64,000 nt of DNA from positions 248,001-312,000 of the forward strand of contig NZ_CP016172.1 in assembly GCF_001676725.1 (NCBI RefSeq). The letters run 5' to 3'. The notes beneath the pieces are model-generated. The model ran no database searches and had not been told where the DNA came from. It was given only the letters and a program-made list of their open reading frames with translations. The translations under genes and the position numbers were made by a program. The DNA comes from Bordetella flabilis (GTDB lineage Bacteria > Pseudomonadota > Gammaproteobacteria > Burkholderiales > Burkholderiaceae_B). Positions 36,376 to 44,813 of this stretch are shown here, piece by piece (position 1 is the first letter of the stretch; every line of letters starts with the position of its first letter).

Positions 36376-37374
36376 CTACATGGTGGCGTTCTGCGTGGCG
36401 ACGAACATGGCGCGCAGGTGTTCGCCGGACGTGGTGGGCGGGTACTTGGCCGGCTCGCCGGGCCTGCGGCAGGTGGGCAGGCATTCGATGCGGGCGTCGT
36501 AATTGGGGTTGTGGAAGAAGACGATGGATAGGCGGCGGCTTTCGGCCTGCGCGCTCGGCGGAGGGTTTACCACCCGGTGCAAGGTCGAGACCCAGCGGTC
36601 GTTGGTCCAGCGCGCCATCAGGTCGCCGATGTTGATGATGAAGCAATCGGGCACGATGGGCACGTCCACCCATTGCCCTTCGGCATTGAAGACCTGCAGA
36701 CCGCCCGGGCGGTCTTCGGTGGCCAGGATGGTCAGGCTGCCATAGTCGGAATGCGCGCCGGCGCGGATCTGGCCGGGCAGCGGCGGCTTGTCCGGCGCGG
36801 GATAGTTGCGCAGCCGCAGGCGGCTGATGTGGCGGTCGATCTTGTCGTCGAAATGGTACTCGTCGAGCTCCAGCGCCATGGCGAAGATGCGCATGAGCGT
36901 GCGCGCCAGCGCACCCATGGCGCGGTAATACTCGGTCCAGACGGCTTGCAGGTCCGCCGGCGCGGCGGGCCAGATGTTGGGCGCGAAATGGCGGCCCGCC
37001 GCGGGAGCGTGGGCGTAGGCGGGGTCGGGCGGGTCGACCGGTCCGATCATCAGGCTTTCGTTCAGGTCTCCCGCCATCGCGGTTTGGTCGCGGGAACGGC
37101 CCACCGTTTCGTCTTCCAGGCCGATGTAGCCGCGCGCCACGTCGATGCCGGGGCGCGCGATGCGTGTCTTCTCGGCCAGCGGCAGGTCGAAGAAGCGGCG
37201 CGATACGTCGCGCATGCGCGCCATGAGGCCGCCGTCGATGCCGTGTCCCGAAATGATCAGGAAGCCGATGTCGCGGCAGGCCTGGTCCACCGAGCGGGCG
37301 ATGGCCTGCTTCCCGGCGGCGCTACCGGCCGCGAAACGCGAGATGTCGATGACGGGGACTTGCAGGAGCTTCAT
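36376..37374 (-). CDS. 2-oxoglutarate/Fe(II)-dependent oxygenase (isopenicillin N synthase-like)
   Basis: A 332-residue non-heme iron enzyme of the IPNS-like superfamily. The facial triad is complete: His208 and Asp210 in GAHSDYGSLTIL and His266 in STLHRVVN, followed by the co-substrate motif R-x-S at 281-283 (RRLSIVFF). The N-terminal DIOX_N domain is PVIDISRF...CRDIGFLIISGHGI. Start ATG at 37374. It comes last in the LIV operon, 40 bp after the SDR gene, so it may hydroxylate or desaturate the imported compound. The product is not predictable. Confidence 0.9.
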   Translation of the reverse strand: MKLLQVPVIDISRFAAGSAAGKQAIARSVDQACRDIGFLIISGHGIDGGLMARMRDVSRRFFDLPLAEKTRIARPGIDVARGYIGLEDETVGRSRDQTAMAGDLNESLMIGPVDPPDPAYAHAPAAGRHFAPNIWPAAPADLQAVWTEYYRAMGALARTLMRIFAMALELDEYHFDDKIDRHISRLRLRNYPAPDKPPLPGQIRAGAHSDYGSLTILATEDRPGGLQVFNAEGQWVDVPIVPDCFIINIGDLMARWTNDRWVSTLHRVVNPPPSAQAESRRLSIVFFHNPNYDARIECLPTCRRPGEPAKYPPTTSGEHLRAMFVATQNATM

Positions 37375-37414
37375 GGGGCGTACCTCTGCATAAGCTTGGA
37401 GTGGATGGTCCGGC

Positions 37415-38128
37415 TCAGGCGACTGCATCGCCGCCGTCGACGAGCAGGGTCGCGCCGGTGATGTAGGGATTGCCGGCGAGCGACAAAATGGCGTGCGCGA
37501 CCTCTTCCGGCCGGCCGATGCGGCGGACCGGGACGCGCGCGGCGTAGGCGTCGAACTTGTGCTGGCGCGCCCCCGGGTCCAGCTTCTGCCACAAGGGCGT
37601 ATCGACGACGCTGGGGGATACGGCATTGACGCGCACGGGCGCCAGTTCCAGCGCGAGGCCGCGCATCAGTCCTTCCAGGGCGGCATTGATGGCGCCTTGC
37701 AGCACGGCGTCGCGGTTCGGCCGGACGCTGAACACGCCGGACACCAGGGTCAATGAACCCTGCGCGCGGATGCGGCAGGCCCGCGCGACATGGTAGGCGC
37801 CCCAGAACTTGCTTTGCATGGCGGCGCGGGCGTCTTCCAGCGGCAGCGCACGCACGGTATCGCTGCGCGTCTGCGAACCGGCGACGACCACATGGTCCCA
37901 GTCTTCGTGGGCAAGGAAGAAGCGTTCGACGGCCGGGGCATCGGTCAGGTCGACACAAGCGCATTGCGCGATGGCCGGATGCCTGGCGCGCGCGGCGGCC
38001 AACCTGTCGGCCGAGCGGCTGGCGATGGTGACCTGCGCGCCGCGCGCGCCGGCCAGCGCCGCCGTGGCCAGCCCGATGCCGGCGCTGCCGCCCATGACCA
38101 GGATGCGTTTGTCGTGGAAGTCGTCCAT
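37415..38128 (-). CDS. SDR-like protein lacking the Tyr-Lys catalytic pair
   Basis: A 237-residue short-chain dehydrogenase-fold protein. The cofactor loop is MGGSAGIGLATAAL and the C-terminal SPSVVDTPLW and ITGATLLVDGG are normal. The catalytic Y-x-x-x-K is replaced: the stretch aligned to it reads VLQGAINAALEGL, putting Gln144 and Asn148 at the Tyr and Lys positions. The NNAG motif is VAGSQ. Ser130 is kept. A branch of SDRs with this pattern is known to be widespread, as I recall. Start ATG 38128 is 13 bp after the LivMGF stop. It may bind NAD(P) without classical reduction chemistry. Confidence 0.88.
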   Translation of the reverse strand: MDDFHDKRILVMGGSAGIGLATAALAGARGAQVTIASRSADRLAAARARHPAIAQCACVDLTDAPAVERFFLAHEDWDHVVVAGSQTRSDTVRALPLEDARAAMQSKFWGAYHVARACRIRAQGSLTLVSGVFSVRPNRDAVLQGAINAALEGLMRGLALELAPVRVNAVSPSVVDTPLWQKLDPGARQHKFDAYAARVPVRRIGRPEEVAHAILSLAGNPYITGATLLVDGGDAVA

Positions 38129-38141
38129 GTTCGTTCCTTGG

Positions 38142-40631
38142 TCAGTGCGCGCCCAGGTAGGCTCGTGCGAGTCCTTCGTCGCTCGCGATGGCCTGGGCCG
38201 TGCCCTGGGCGACGATGTGGCCGGCCTCCATGACGTAGGCACGGTCGGCCAGGGCGAGGGCCAGCCCGGCCATCTGGTCCACCAGCAACAAGGTCATGCG
38301 CTGCGCGCGCAAGGCGTCCAGCGACGCGAACAGTTCCGCGATGACCTTGGGCGCCAGGCCCAGCGAGGGTTCGTCGAGCAGCAGGATGACGGGCCGCGCC
38401 ATCAGGCCGCGCGCCAGCGCGAGCATCTGCTGCTCGCCGCCGGACAGCAGGCCGGCGCGCTGGTGCAGGCGTTCGCGCAGGCGTGGGAAACGGTCCAGCA
38501 TCTCCTGCACGCGCGCCTCGCCGTCGCGCGGATGCAGGAAGGCGCCCAGGCGTATGTTGTCCAGCACGGACAGGTCGGGGAAGACTTGCCGCCCTTCGGG
38601 AACCAGCACCACCCCCAGCTTGACGATGGCTTCGGACGACAGGTGGTCCAGGGGCCGCCCTTCGAGGTGCACGCCGCCCGCCGTGGCGCGTTGCAGGCCG
38701 GCCAGCGTGCGCATCAGGGTGGACTTGCCCGCCCCATTGGCGCCCAGCAGGGCCACCATCTCGCCCTGGCGCACCTGCAAGTCGATGCCATGCAGCACGG
38801 GATTGGCGCCATAGCCCGCCACCAGCCCGCCCACGCCCAGCAATTCGTGCCCGGGCGTGCGGGGTTCGCCGTCGCGCGGCGGGCCCGGGGTATCGGCCTG
38901 TTCGCCCAGGTAGGCCTTGCGTACGGCGGGGTCGGCCTGGACATGCGCCGGCGTACCGACGGCGAGGCGCCTGCCGGCATCGAGGACCACGATGTGATCG
39001 GAGATGCCCATGACCAGGGTCATGTCATGCTCGACAACCACTACGCTCAGGCCGGCGTCAGCGATGCGGCGCAACAGCCGCGCCAGTTTTTCCTTGTCTT
39101 CGCGGCTCAGGCCGGCGGCGGGCTCGTCCAGCAGCAGCACGTCGGGATCCGCCGCCAGGGCGCGGGCGATTTCGACCAGCCGGCGGTCCACGTGGGCCAG
39201 GCCGTCGGCCGGCAGGCCGGGATCGCCGCTGTAACCGCAGAAGGCCAGCAGCGCGCGCGCCTGCTGCCGGTGCGCCGGCGAAGCCAAGGGGCCGCCGGCC
39301 AAAGGCGGCCCCAGGCGGCCGCGCGCCATCGCAAGCGCGACGTTGTCCTGCACGCTCAGGCTGGGGAACAACTGCGAGGTCTGGTAGGTGCGCGCGATGC
39401 CGCGCCGCGCGATGCGGAAGGCCGGCAGGCCTTGCAGCCCATGCCCCTGCAGCGAGAACTCGCCGCTGCTGGGGACATAGAAGCCGCTGAGCATGTTCAG
39501 CGCCGTGGTCTTGCCCGCGCCGTTGGGCCCGATCAGGCAGGTGACCGCGGCGGGCGGGACGTCGAAGTCCAGTTCGCTGACGGCGTGGACGCCGCCGAAG
39601 GTCATGCCCAGGCCGCGTACCCGCAGGGTCGCGCGCGGCCGCGGGCCCAGCGGCATTCCGTCGGCCGGCTGCGGGGGCGTGACGCGGCTGCCCGCGGGAT
39701 GGCGGCCGGCGCGGGCCCGCAGCCAGCGTCCCGCCGCCCCGGCCACGCCCTGCGGGGCCAGCCACAGCACGATCAGCAGCAGCGCACCGAAGAACAGCAG
39801 CCGATAGGCTTCCAGCGAGGCCAGCAGTTCCGGCAGGACGCCGACGATGACGGCGCCCACGATGGGGCCGGCGACCGTGCCGGCGCCGCCGATCACGACC
39901 ACGAGCACGAACAGGATGGACTGCATGAAGCCGAAGGTGTCGGGCGTGACAAAGCCGGAGAGCGGGGCGAACAGGCCGCCGGCCAATCCGGCCAGCCCCG
40001 CCGAGATCGCGAACGCGGCGGTCTTGATGACCAGCGGGTTCAGGCCGACGGATTCCGCCGCTGTTTCGCTGTCCATTACCGCGCGCATGGCGGCGCCCCA
40101 CATGCCGCGCGCCAGGCGCGCATACGCGCCCAGCAGCACCAGCACGGCGGCGATGGCGACCATCGCGATCCCCTGTTCCGGCGCGAGGCCGCCGAACGAT
40201 GGCGCGGGAATGCCCATGATGCCGTTCTGGCCGCCGGTCAGGTCTGGCATCTCCACGATGGCATGCTGCACGATGAAGCTGAAAGCGATGGTGATCATCG
40301 CCAGGTAAGGACCTTTGACGCGCAGCGCGGGCAGGGCCAGCAGGCCGCCGGCAGCGGCGCTCAGCAGCACCCCTGCGGCCCACGCCGGCCAGAAGCTCCA
40401 GCCGGCGTGGCTGGTCAGGACGGCCACCGTATACGCGCCCAACGCGTAGAAACCCACGTGTCCGAACGACACCTGCCCCGTCAATCCCAGCAGGACATTC
40501 AAACCTATGCCGACGATGGCGACCAGGGCCACATTCGCCAGCACGAATACGTAGTAACTGTTCAGTGTCGCCGCAAGGCCCACGCAGAGGATGGCGCCCG
40601 ACAGCGCACAGACCGTCGCGGCGCGGCTCAT
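38142..40631 (-). CDS. LivM-LivG-LivF fusion: branched-chain-type ABC transporter permease with two ATPases
   Basis: One 829-residue open reading frame combines three subunits usually made separately. Residues 1-300 are a LivM permease (GLTGQVSFGHVGFYALGAYT; RVKGPYLAMITIAF; AGAGGTVAGP-like GGAGTVAGPIVG). Residues 335-577 are LivG, with Walker A GPNGAGKTT (368-376) and Walker B DVLLLDEPAAGLS; its signature reads LAHVDRRLVEIARAL. Residues 598-829 are LivF, with Walker A GANGAGKST, signature LSGGEQQMLALARGL and Walker B ILLLDEPSLGL. No stop or frame change separates them; short Pro/Arg-rich linkers lie at 301-334 and 578-597. Start overlaps the LivH stop. Confidence 0.93.
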   Translation of the reverse strand: MSRAATVCALSGAILCVGLAATLNSYYVFVLANVALVAIVGIGLNVLLGLTGQVSFGHVGFYALGAYTVAVLTSHAGWSFWPAWAAGVLLSAAAGGLLALPALRVKGPYLAMITIAFSFIVQHAIVEMPDLTGGQNGIMGIPAPSFGGLAPEQGIAMVAIAAVLVLLGAYARLARGMWGAAMRAVMDSETAAESVGLNPLVIKTAAFAISAGLAGLAGGLFAPLSGFVTPDTFGFMQSILFVLVVVIGGAGTVAGPIVGAVIVGVLPELLASLEAYRLLFFGALLLIVLWLAPQGVAGAAGRWLRARAGRHPAGSRVTPPQPADGMPLGPRPRATLRVRGLGMTFGGVHAVSELDFDVPPAAVTCLIGPNGAGKTTALNMLSGFYVPSSGEFSLQGHGLQGLPAFRIARRGIARTYQTSQLFPSLSVQDNVALAMARGRLGPPLAGGPLASPAHRQQARALLAFCGYSGDPGLPADGLAHVDRRLVEIARALAADPDVLLLDEPAAGLSREDKEKLARLLRRIADAGLSVVVVEHDMTLVMGISDHIVVLDAGRRLAVGTPAHVQADPAVRKAYLGEQADTPGPPRDGEPRTPGHELLGVGGLVAGYGANPVLHGIDLQVRQGEMVALLGANGAGKSTLMRTLAGLQRATAGGVHLEGRPLDHLSSEAIVKLGVVLVPEGRQVFPDLSVLDNIRLGAFLHPRDGEARVQEMLDRFPRLRERLHQRAGLLSGGEQQMLALARGLMARPVILLLDEPSLGLAPKVIAELFASLDALRAQRMTLLLVDQMAGLALALADRAYVMEAGHIVAQGTAQAIASDEGLARAYLGAH

Positions 40632-41506
40632 ACCTTGCGCACTCCCGCGCGCCCCAGCAGGCCGTCCGGACGGATGGCAAGCAAGGCGATGACCAGCCCG
40701 AACGTAATGATCTGCGTGTACCCCGAACCCAGGTAAGCCGCGATGAGCGCTTCGGCAATGCCGAACAGCAGCCCGGCCAGCATCACGCCCCAGGCGCTGG
40801 TGATGCCGCCCAGGATGGCGACGGCGAAAGCCTTCAGGCCGAATAGCGTGCCCATGTCCGCGCTCACATTGAACAGCGGCGCGATCAGGATCCCCGCCAC
40901 GCCGGCGAAGCATGTGGACAGCGCGAAGGAGGCAGTGATGGCGCGGCGGATCGGGATACCCATCAGGCGCGCCGCGTCGCGGTTCTGCGCCACGGCCAGC
41001 AGCGCCTTGCCCCAGCGCGTGCGGCGCGATACCACGTGCAGCGCGGCCGCCATCGCCAGGCCGATCGCCGGTATGAGCAGGTGCAGCGCATAAACGCCCA
41101 GGCCGACGCCGCCCACCGTGACCTGGCTGCCGACGAGCGGCGAGGGCAGGCTGCGCGGCTCCTTGCCGAAGGTGTGCATGATGAGGTTGTCCAGCACGAT
41201 GCCCAGGGCTACCGTGGACATCAGCCAGGCGTTGGAGCCCCTGCTGGCGAAGGGTCGCACCGCAAGCAGTTCGACCACCGCGCCATACGCCGCGCAGACG
41301 GCCAGCGCCAGCACCACGGCAATGGCCATGGGCAGGCCGGCGCCCTGCGCCAGCGCGAAGCACACGACCGCACCCAGCATGACTGAACTGCCCTGGGCGA
41401 AGTTCACCGTGCCCGACACCGCGTATGTCATGGTGAAGCCCAGGGCCACCACGCCGTACATGCTGCCCAGGCTCAGGCCGGTAATGAGTGCCGACAGAAG
41501 CTGCAC
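40628..41506 (-). CDS. Branched-chain-type ABC transporter permease LivH
   Basis: A 292-residue permease of the LivH family, with about eight hydrophobic segments and the hallmarks GLSLGSMYGVVALGFTMTYAVSGTVNFAQGSSVMLGA and LFGLKAFAVAILGGITSAWGVMLAGLLFGIAE. It pairs with the LivM part of the fusion protein encoded next. Start is GTG at 41506 with GGGAAA upstream. Stop overlaps the fusion start (ATGA). The substrate is an amino acid, amide or aromatic acid. Confidence 0.92.
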   Translation of the reverse strand: MQLLSALITGLSLGSMYGVVALGFTMTYAVSGTVNFAQGSSVMLGAVVCFALAQGAGLPMAIAVVLALAVCAAYGAVVELLAVRPFASRGSNAWLMSTVALGIVLDNLIMHTFGKEPRSLPSPLVGSQVTVGGVGLGVYALHLLIPAIGLAMAAALHVVSRRTRWGKALLAVAQNRDAARLMGIPIRRAITASFALSTCFAGVAGILIAPLFNVSADMGTLFGLKAFAVAILGGITSAWGVMLAGLLFGIAEALIAAYLGSGYTQIITFGLVIALLAIRPDGLLGRAGVRKV

Positions 41507-41521
41507 GCTGTTTCCCGGCGC

Positions 41522-42706
41522 TCAGGGCTTCATGCCGACGGGCACGATGCGGTTGTCGATGAACTGTGCCCAGACGTAGTCGTTTTCGCTCAGCGCGTCG
41601 TGCCGGGTCGCGCTGAAGGGATGGATGTAGACCTTGATCAGCCCTTCGTAGCGGTCGATCCCGTAATAGCCCTGCCGGATCTTTTCGCCGTCCGTGGAGC
41701 CCGCGTTCGCGATGGCCAGGGCGGTCAGGCGCATGCCGTCGTAGGCATTGGCCACGCCCACGGCCGGCGTGATGTCGCTGGCCTGCTTGATGTCGGGATA
41801 CCTGGCCTGCAGCGCGGCGACCACTTTGGTCCCCACGGGCGAAAGCTTGCCGTAGAAGCTGTACGTTTGCACGAAGTGCACGTTGCTGGCGTTGGGACCG
41901 CCGAGTTCGGTGAAACGGCCGCCGGCCACGCCCCAGTGCGAGACCACCGGCACCTTCCAGCCCATGCGATCCATCGATTTCACCACCTGGGCGGCCGGCC
42001 CCACATTGGCGACGAGGAAAATCGTGTCCGCGCCCGCGGCCTTCAGGCGCGTCAACTGCGGCGTCACGTCCACATCGCTGGCCTCGAATTTCTCGCTGGC
42101 CACGGGTTCCATGCCTTGCTCCTTGAGCGCGGCGACCAGGCCCTTCTGGTTGGATTCGCCCCAGGGGTTGTTGATCATGAGCAGGCCGAAACGGGAGGTG
42201 TTGAAGGTCTTCCGGGCGTAGGCCAGCATGCCCTTGTCCACCAATTCGTCCACGGCCGAGACCCGGAAGACATAGTTGTCCTTGGCGCCGTTGCGCGTGA
42301 TCGCGGTGCCCGCCGCCCATGGGTTCATGAAGGGCACCTTGGCCTGGTTGGCCAGGGGTGCGATGGCCAGGGCCACGGGCGTATCGATGCCGCCGAAGAT
42401 GACGGCCACCTTCTCGCGATAGATCAGTTCGCGCGCGGCAGTCACGCCCTTGGCCGGATTGGATTCGTCGTCGCGCCGCACCAGCTCCAGGCGGCGTCCG
42501 CCGAGCAGGCCGCCTTGTGCATTGACTTCATCGATAGCGATCTGCAGGCCACGCGTGATGGCTTCACCCGACAGCGCCGATTGGCCGGACAGCGCGGCGA
42601 CCAGGCCTATCTTGATCGGCTCGGCGGCGTGGCCGCAAGGCAGCCAGCCCAGGCCGAGCGTGGCCAGGACGAATGCGGCGAAGGTACGACGGGACGGTCG
42701 ATTCAT
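41522..42706 (-). CDS. Branched-chain-type ABC transporter binding protein (LivK family)
   Basis: A 394-residue periplasmic binding protein. It has a signal peptide with RR before the hydrophobic core (MNRPSRRTFAAFVLATLGLGWLPCGHAAEP). The mature start IKIGLVAALSGQSALSGEAITRGLQIAIDEVNAQGGLLGGRRLELV is diagnostic for family-4 binding proteins. ATG 42706 follows AGGGGAAA; an ATG five codons upstream is less well placed. First gene of the leftward operon with livH, livMGF, SDR and oxygenase. A Cys near the signal end is not in a lipobox. Confidence 0.92.
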   Translation of the reverse strand: MNRPSRRTFAAFVLATLGLGWLPCGHAAEPIKIGLVAALSGQSALSGEAITRGLQIAIDEVNAQGGLLGGRRLELVRRDDESNPAKGVTAARELIYREKVAVIFGGIDTPVALAIAPLANQAKVPFMNPWAAGTAITRNGAKDNYVFRVSAVDELVDKGMLAYARKTFNTSRFGLLMINNPWGESNQKGLVAALKEQGMEPVASEKFEASDVDVTPQLTRLKAAGADTIFLVANVGPAAQVVKSMDRMGWKVPVVSHWGVAGGRFTELGGPNASNVHFVQTYSFYGKLSPVGTKVVAALQARYPDIKQASDITPAVGVANAYDGMRLTALAIANAGSTDGEKIRQGYYGIDRYEGLIKVYIHPFSATRHDALSENDYVWAQFIDNRIVPVGMKP

Positions 42707-42814
42707 GGTTTCCCCTGGCATTGTTGCTTTGACGTGGCGTGACGTACGGCAACCGGTACTGATGCAACAACCATGCCAATTTCAGGACGCGCGAAGCGCG
42801 GCGATGCGACGGAT

Positions 42815-42859
42815 ATTTTTGTCAGCGATCTGCGCGAATTTTTGTCGGCAAAAAATATC
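42815..42859. promoter_or_regulatory. Direct and inverted AT-rich repeats between divergent operons
   Basis: ATTTTTGTCAG (42815-42825) and ATTTTTGTCGG (42838-42848) are direct repeats 23 bp apart, about two helical turns. GATATTTTT (42812-42820) and AAAAATATC (42851-42859) form an inverted pair. The cluster stands out in GC-rich DNA and lies between the LIV operon and the deacetylase/gntR operon. A GATAAT at 42868-42873 could be the -10 of the latter. Probably the GntR site. Confidence 0.5.
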
Positions 42860-42999
42860 GGATTGGAGATAATGTGGCGGCGCCCGGCGGCCCGCGTCAC
42901 GCATGCGACGAGCGGTCAGGCGTCAATGCGGTGCACGGCGTGCCGCGATCCGTGCATCGCGCACCGTGGCGGCGCATCCCACGCAGGACCGAGACTCCA

Positions 43000-43929
43000 A
43001 TGACGACACTCTCTCGTTTCAACACGCTGGCGACACACGACCGCTTCGACTATTCGCCCATCGCCGAACGTGCCGATTACGCGTGGCCGGGTGGTGCGCG
43101 GCTGGCGGTCTACCTGGGTTTCAACATCGAGCATTTCGCCTTTGGCGAAGGCTTGGGGGCCAAGCTGGGCGCGGCGCTCGCCGAGCCCGACGTGCTGAAC
43201 TACTCGTGGCGCGAGTATGGCAACCGCGTGGGCGCATGGCGCTGCCTGGAACTGTTCGACGCCTTGGGCTTCCCGGCGGGAATCATCGCCAATACGTCGG
43301 TGTTCGACCATTGCGGCTCGCTGATCGAGGCCTGCCTGCGGCGCGGCGACGAACTGATCGGGCATGGCCACACCAATTCGGACCACCAGAGCTCGCTGCC
43401 CGAGGCCCAGGAGCGGATGCTGCTGGAACATTGCCGCGACCGCATCGCGGCGCTGGGCGGACAAGCCGACGGCTGGTTGTCGCCCTGGATTGCCGAGTCG
43501 CGCGTGACGACGGACCTGCTGGCGGAAACGGGTTACCGCTATACGCTGAACTGGGCGCATGACGACCAGCCCGTGCGCATGCGTACGCGCGGCGGCCAGC
43601 CGTTCTGGTCCATTCCCTATCCCCAGGAGCTGAACGACATCCCGATGATCGTGGCGCGGCAGATGGACGCGAAGGATTTCGCGCAGATGATCATCGACAA
43701 CTTCGATGAGATGCTGGCGCAGTCGGCGCGCCAGCCGCTGGTCATGGGCATTGCGCTGCATCCCTATCTGGTGGGCCAGCCATACCGGTTGCGCCACCTG
43801 CGGCGCGCGCTCGCGCATATCGCGCAGGCGCGCGACCGCGGCGGTATCTGGCTGACCACGCCGGGCGCGATTTGCCGGCATGTCGAGACGCTGGACACGG
43901 ACGCCCGGACCGGGGAACGCGCGGCATGA
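43000..43929 (+). CDS. Polysaccharide deacetylase-family hydrolase (PuuE/allantoinase-like)
   Basis: A 309-residue NodB-fold protein of the type often annotated as polysaccharide deacetylase or Zn-independent allantoinase. Family segments are WPGGARLAVYLGFNIEHFAFGEG, GNRVGAWRCLELFDALGFPAGIIANTSVFDHC, IGHGHTNSDHQ and PLVMGIALHPYLVGQPYR. No signal peptide, so a cytoplasmic amidohydrolase acting on a small amide is more likely than a cell-wall enzyme. The ATG at 43000 is the first good start. The stop overlaps gntR (ATGA). Confidence 0.87.
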   Translation: MTTLSRFNTLATHDRFDYSPIAERADYAWPGGARLAVYLGFNIEHFAFGEGLGAKLGAALAEPDVLNYSWREYGNRVGAWRCLELFDALGFPAGIIANTSVFDHCGSLIEACLRRGDELIGHGHTNSDHQSSLPEAQERMLLEHCRDRIAALGGQADGWLSPWIAESRVTTDLLAETGYRYTLNWAHDDQPVRMRTRGGQPFWSIPYPQELNDIPMIVARQMDAKDFAQMIIDNFDEMLAQSARQPLVMGIALHPYLVGQPYRLRHLRRALAHIAQARDRGGIWLTTPGAICRHVETLDTDARTGERAA

Positions 43930-44720
43930 AGAAGGCGGGGAAGGCCGCCACCACGGCCGCCAGGCCGCGCGGACGGCCGAGGGTCCGGCCGGAACCCCTG
44001 GCGCCGGTCGCCAGCGTGCCCGCCGACGGAATACCAGGTGCCCACGAAGGCGATACGGAAACGCATATCTACCAGGCCGTGGTGCAGAGCGTGCTGGCGC
44101 AGCGGCTGAAGCCCGGGACGAAGCTGCCCGAAGCGGCGTTGTGCGAGCTCTTCGGCGTGGGCCGGCTGATGGTGCAGAAGGTGCTGCAGCGGCTGGCGCG
44201 CGACCATGTCGTCGAGTTGCGCCCGAATCGCGGCGCCATCGTCGCCATGCCCACGCGCGAGGAAGTCGCCAAGCTGTTCGAGGCGCGCCGCGCACTGGAA
44301 GCGGCGATCGTGCCGCTGGTGGCGCGTCACGCCACGCGCGCGGACTATGCGGCGCTGCGCAGGCATCTGCGGGAAGAGCACCGGGTCCTGCACCGCAGCG
44401 CGCAGGCGCAGTGGGCCGTGCTCGCCAGTGCCTTCCACGTCAAGCTCGCGGCGCTGTCGCGCAATCCGATGCTGCAACGCTATCTGGACGAGACGGTCTC
44501 GCGCTGCGCGCTGGTGGTGGCGGTGTTCCAGCCGCCGGGCAACGCGACCTGCGAGCATGACGAACATGTGCTCGTGGTGGACCTTATCGAACGCGGCGAT
44601 ACCGCGGGCGCCATACGCGCCATGGACCGCCATCTGCGCGACCTGGAGGCGCATATCAGCATCGTGCAGCAGCCGGCATCCGACAGCCTGGCCACGATGC
44701 TGGGCCTGGCGGATGGGTGA
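43926..44720 (+). CDS. GntR-family (FadR/FCD) transcriptional regulator
   Basis: A 264-residue regulator. Winged helix-turn-helix at about residues 45-110 (IYQAVVQSVLAQRLKPGTKLPEAALCELFGVGRLMVQKVLQRLARDHVVELRPNRGAIV), then an FCD all-helical effector domain with FEARRALEAAIVPLVA and the metal-ligand region HDEHVLVVDLIERGD. The first 40 residues are an Arg/Pro/Ala extension. It overlaps the deacetylase gene and is divergent from the LIV operon, and probably controls both. Confidence 0.9.
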   Translation: MKKAGKAATTAARPRGRPRVRPEPLAPVASVPADGIPGAHEGDTETHIYQAVVQSVLAQRLKPGTKLPEAALCELFGVGRLMVQKVLQRLARDHVVELRPNRGAIVAMPTREEVAKLFEARRALEAAIVPLVARHATRADYAALRRHLREEHRVLHRSAQAQWAVLASAFHVKLAALSRNPMLQRYLDETVSRCALVVAVFQPPGNATCEHDEHVLVVDLIERGDTAGAIRAMDRHLRDLEAHISIVQQPASDSLATMLGLADG

Positions 44721-44772
44721 AAGGCGCCGCAGGCGGGCGGGCGCAACGCAGTAGGCCTAGGCACGCCGCGCG

Positions 44773-44808
44773 GATGCCGTTTCCGCGCGCTTGCGCGGTT
44801 CCGGCATC
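44773..44808. terminator. Symmetric hairpin between convergent genes
   Basis: Outer arms GATGCCG/CGGCATC (44773-44779, 44802-44808) and inner arms CCGCGC/GCGCGG (44783-44788, 44793-44798) form a two-tier hairpin between gntR and lysR. No T-run. Probably a bidirectional stop for the two convergent genes. Confidence 0.45.
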
Positions 44809-44813
44809 GCCGC

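Noticed and set aside
37415..38128. SDR gene as a pseudogene because the catalytic pair is lost
   Set aside because: The frame is intact, the fold motifs are kept and the gene fits tightly into an operon. A divergent functional protein is more likely.
37809..40736. A 975-codon plus-strand frame opposite the LIV genes
   Set aside because: Its translation is a shadow with no domain, while the minus strand has Walker A, signature and Walker B motifs.
40632..42320. N-terminal extension of the LivMGF frame by more than 500 codons
   Set aside because: It runs antisense-like through livH and livK in the wrong frame. Both have clear protein families, and an ATGA overlap marks the real start at 40631.
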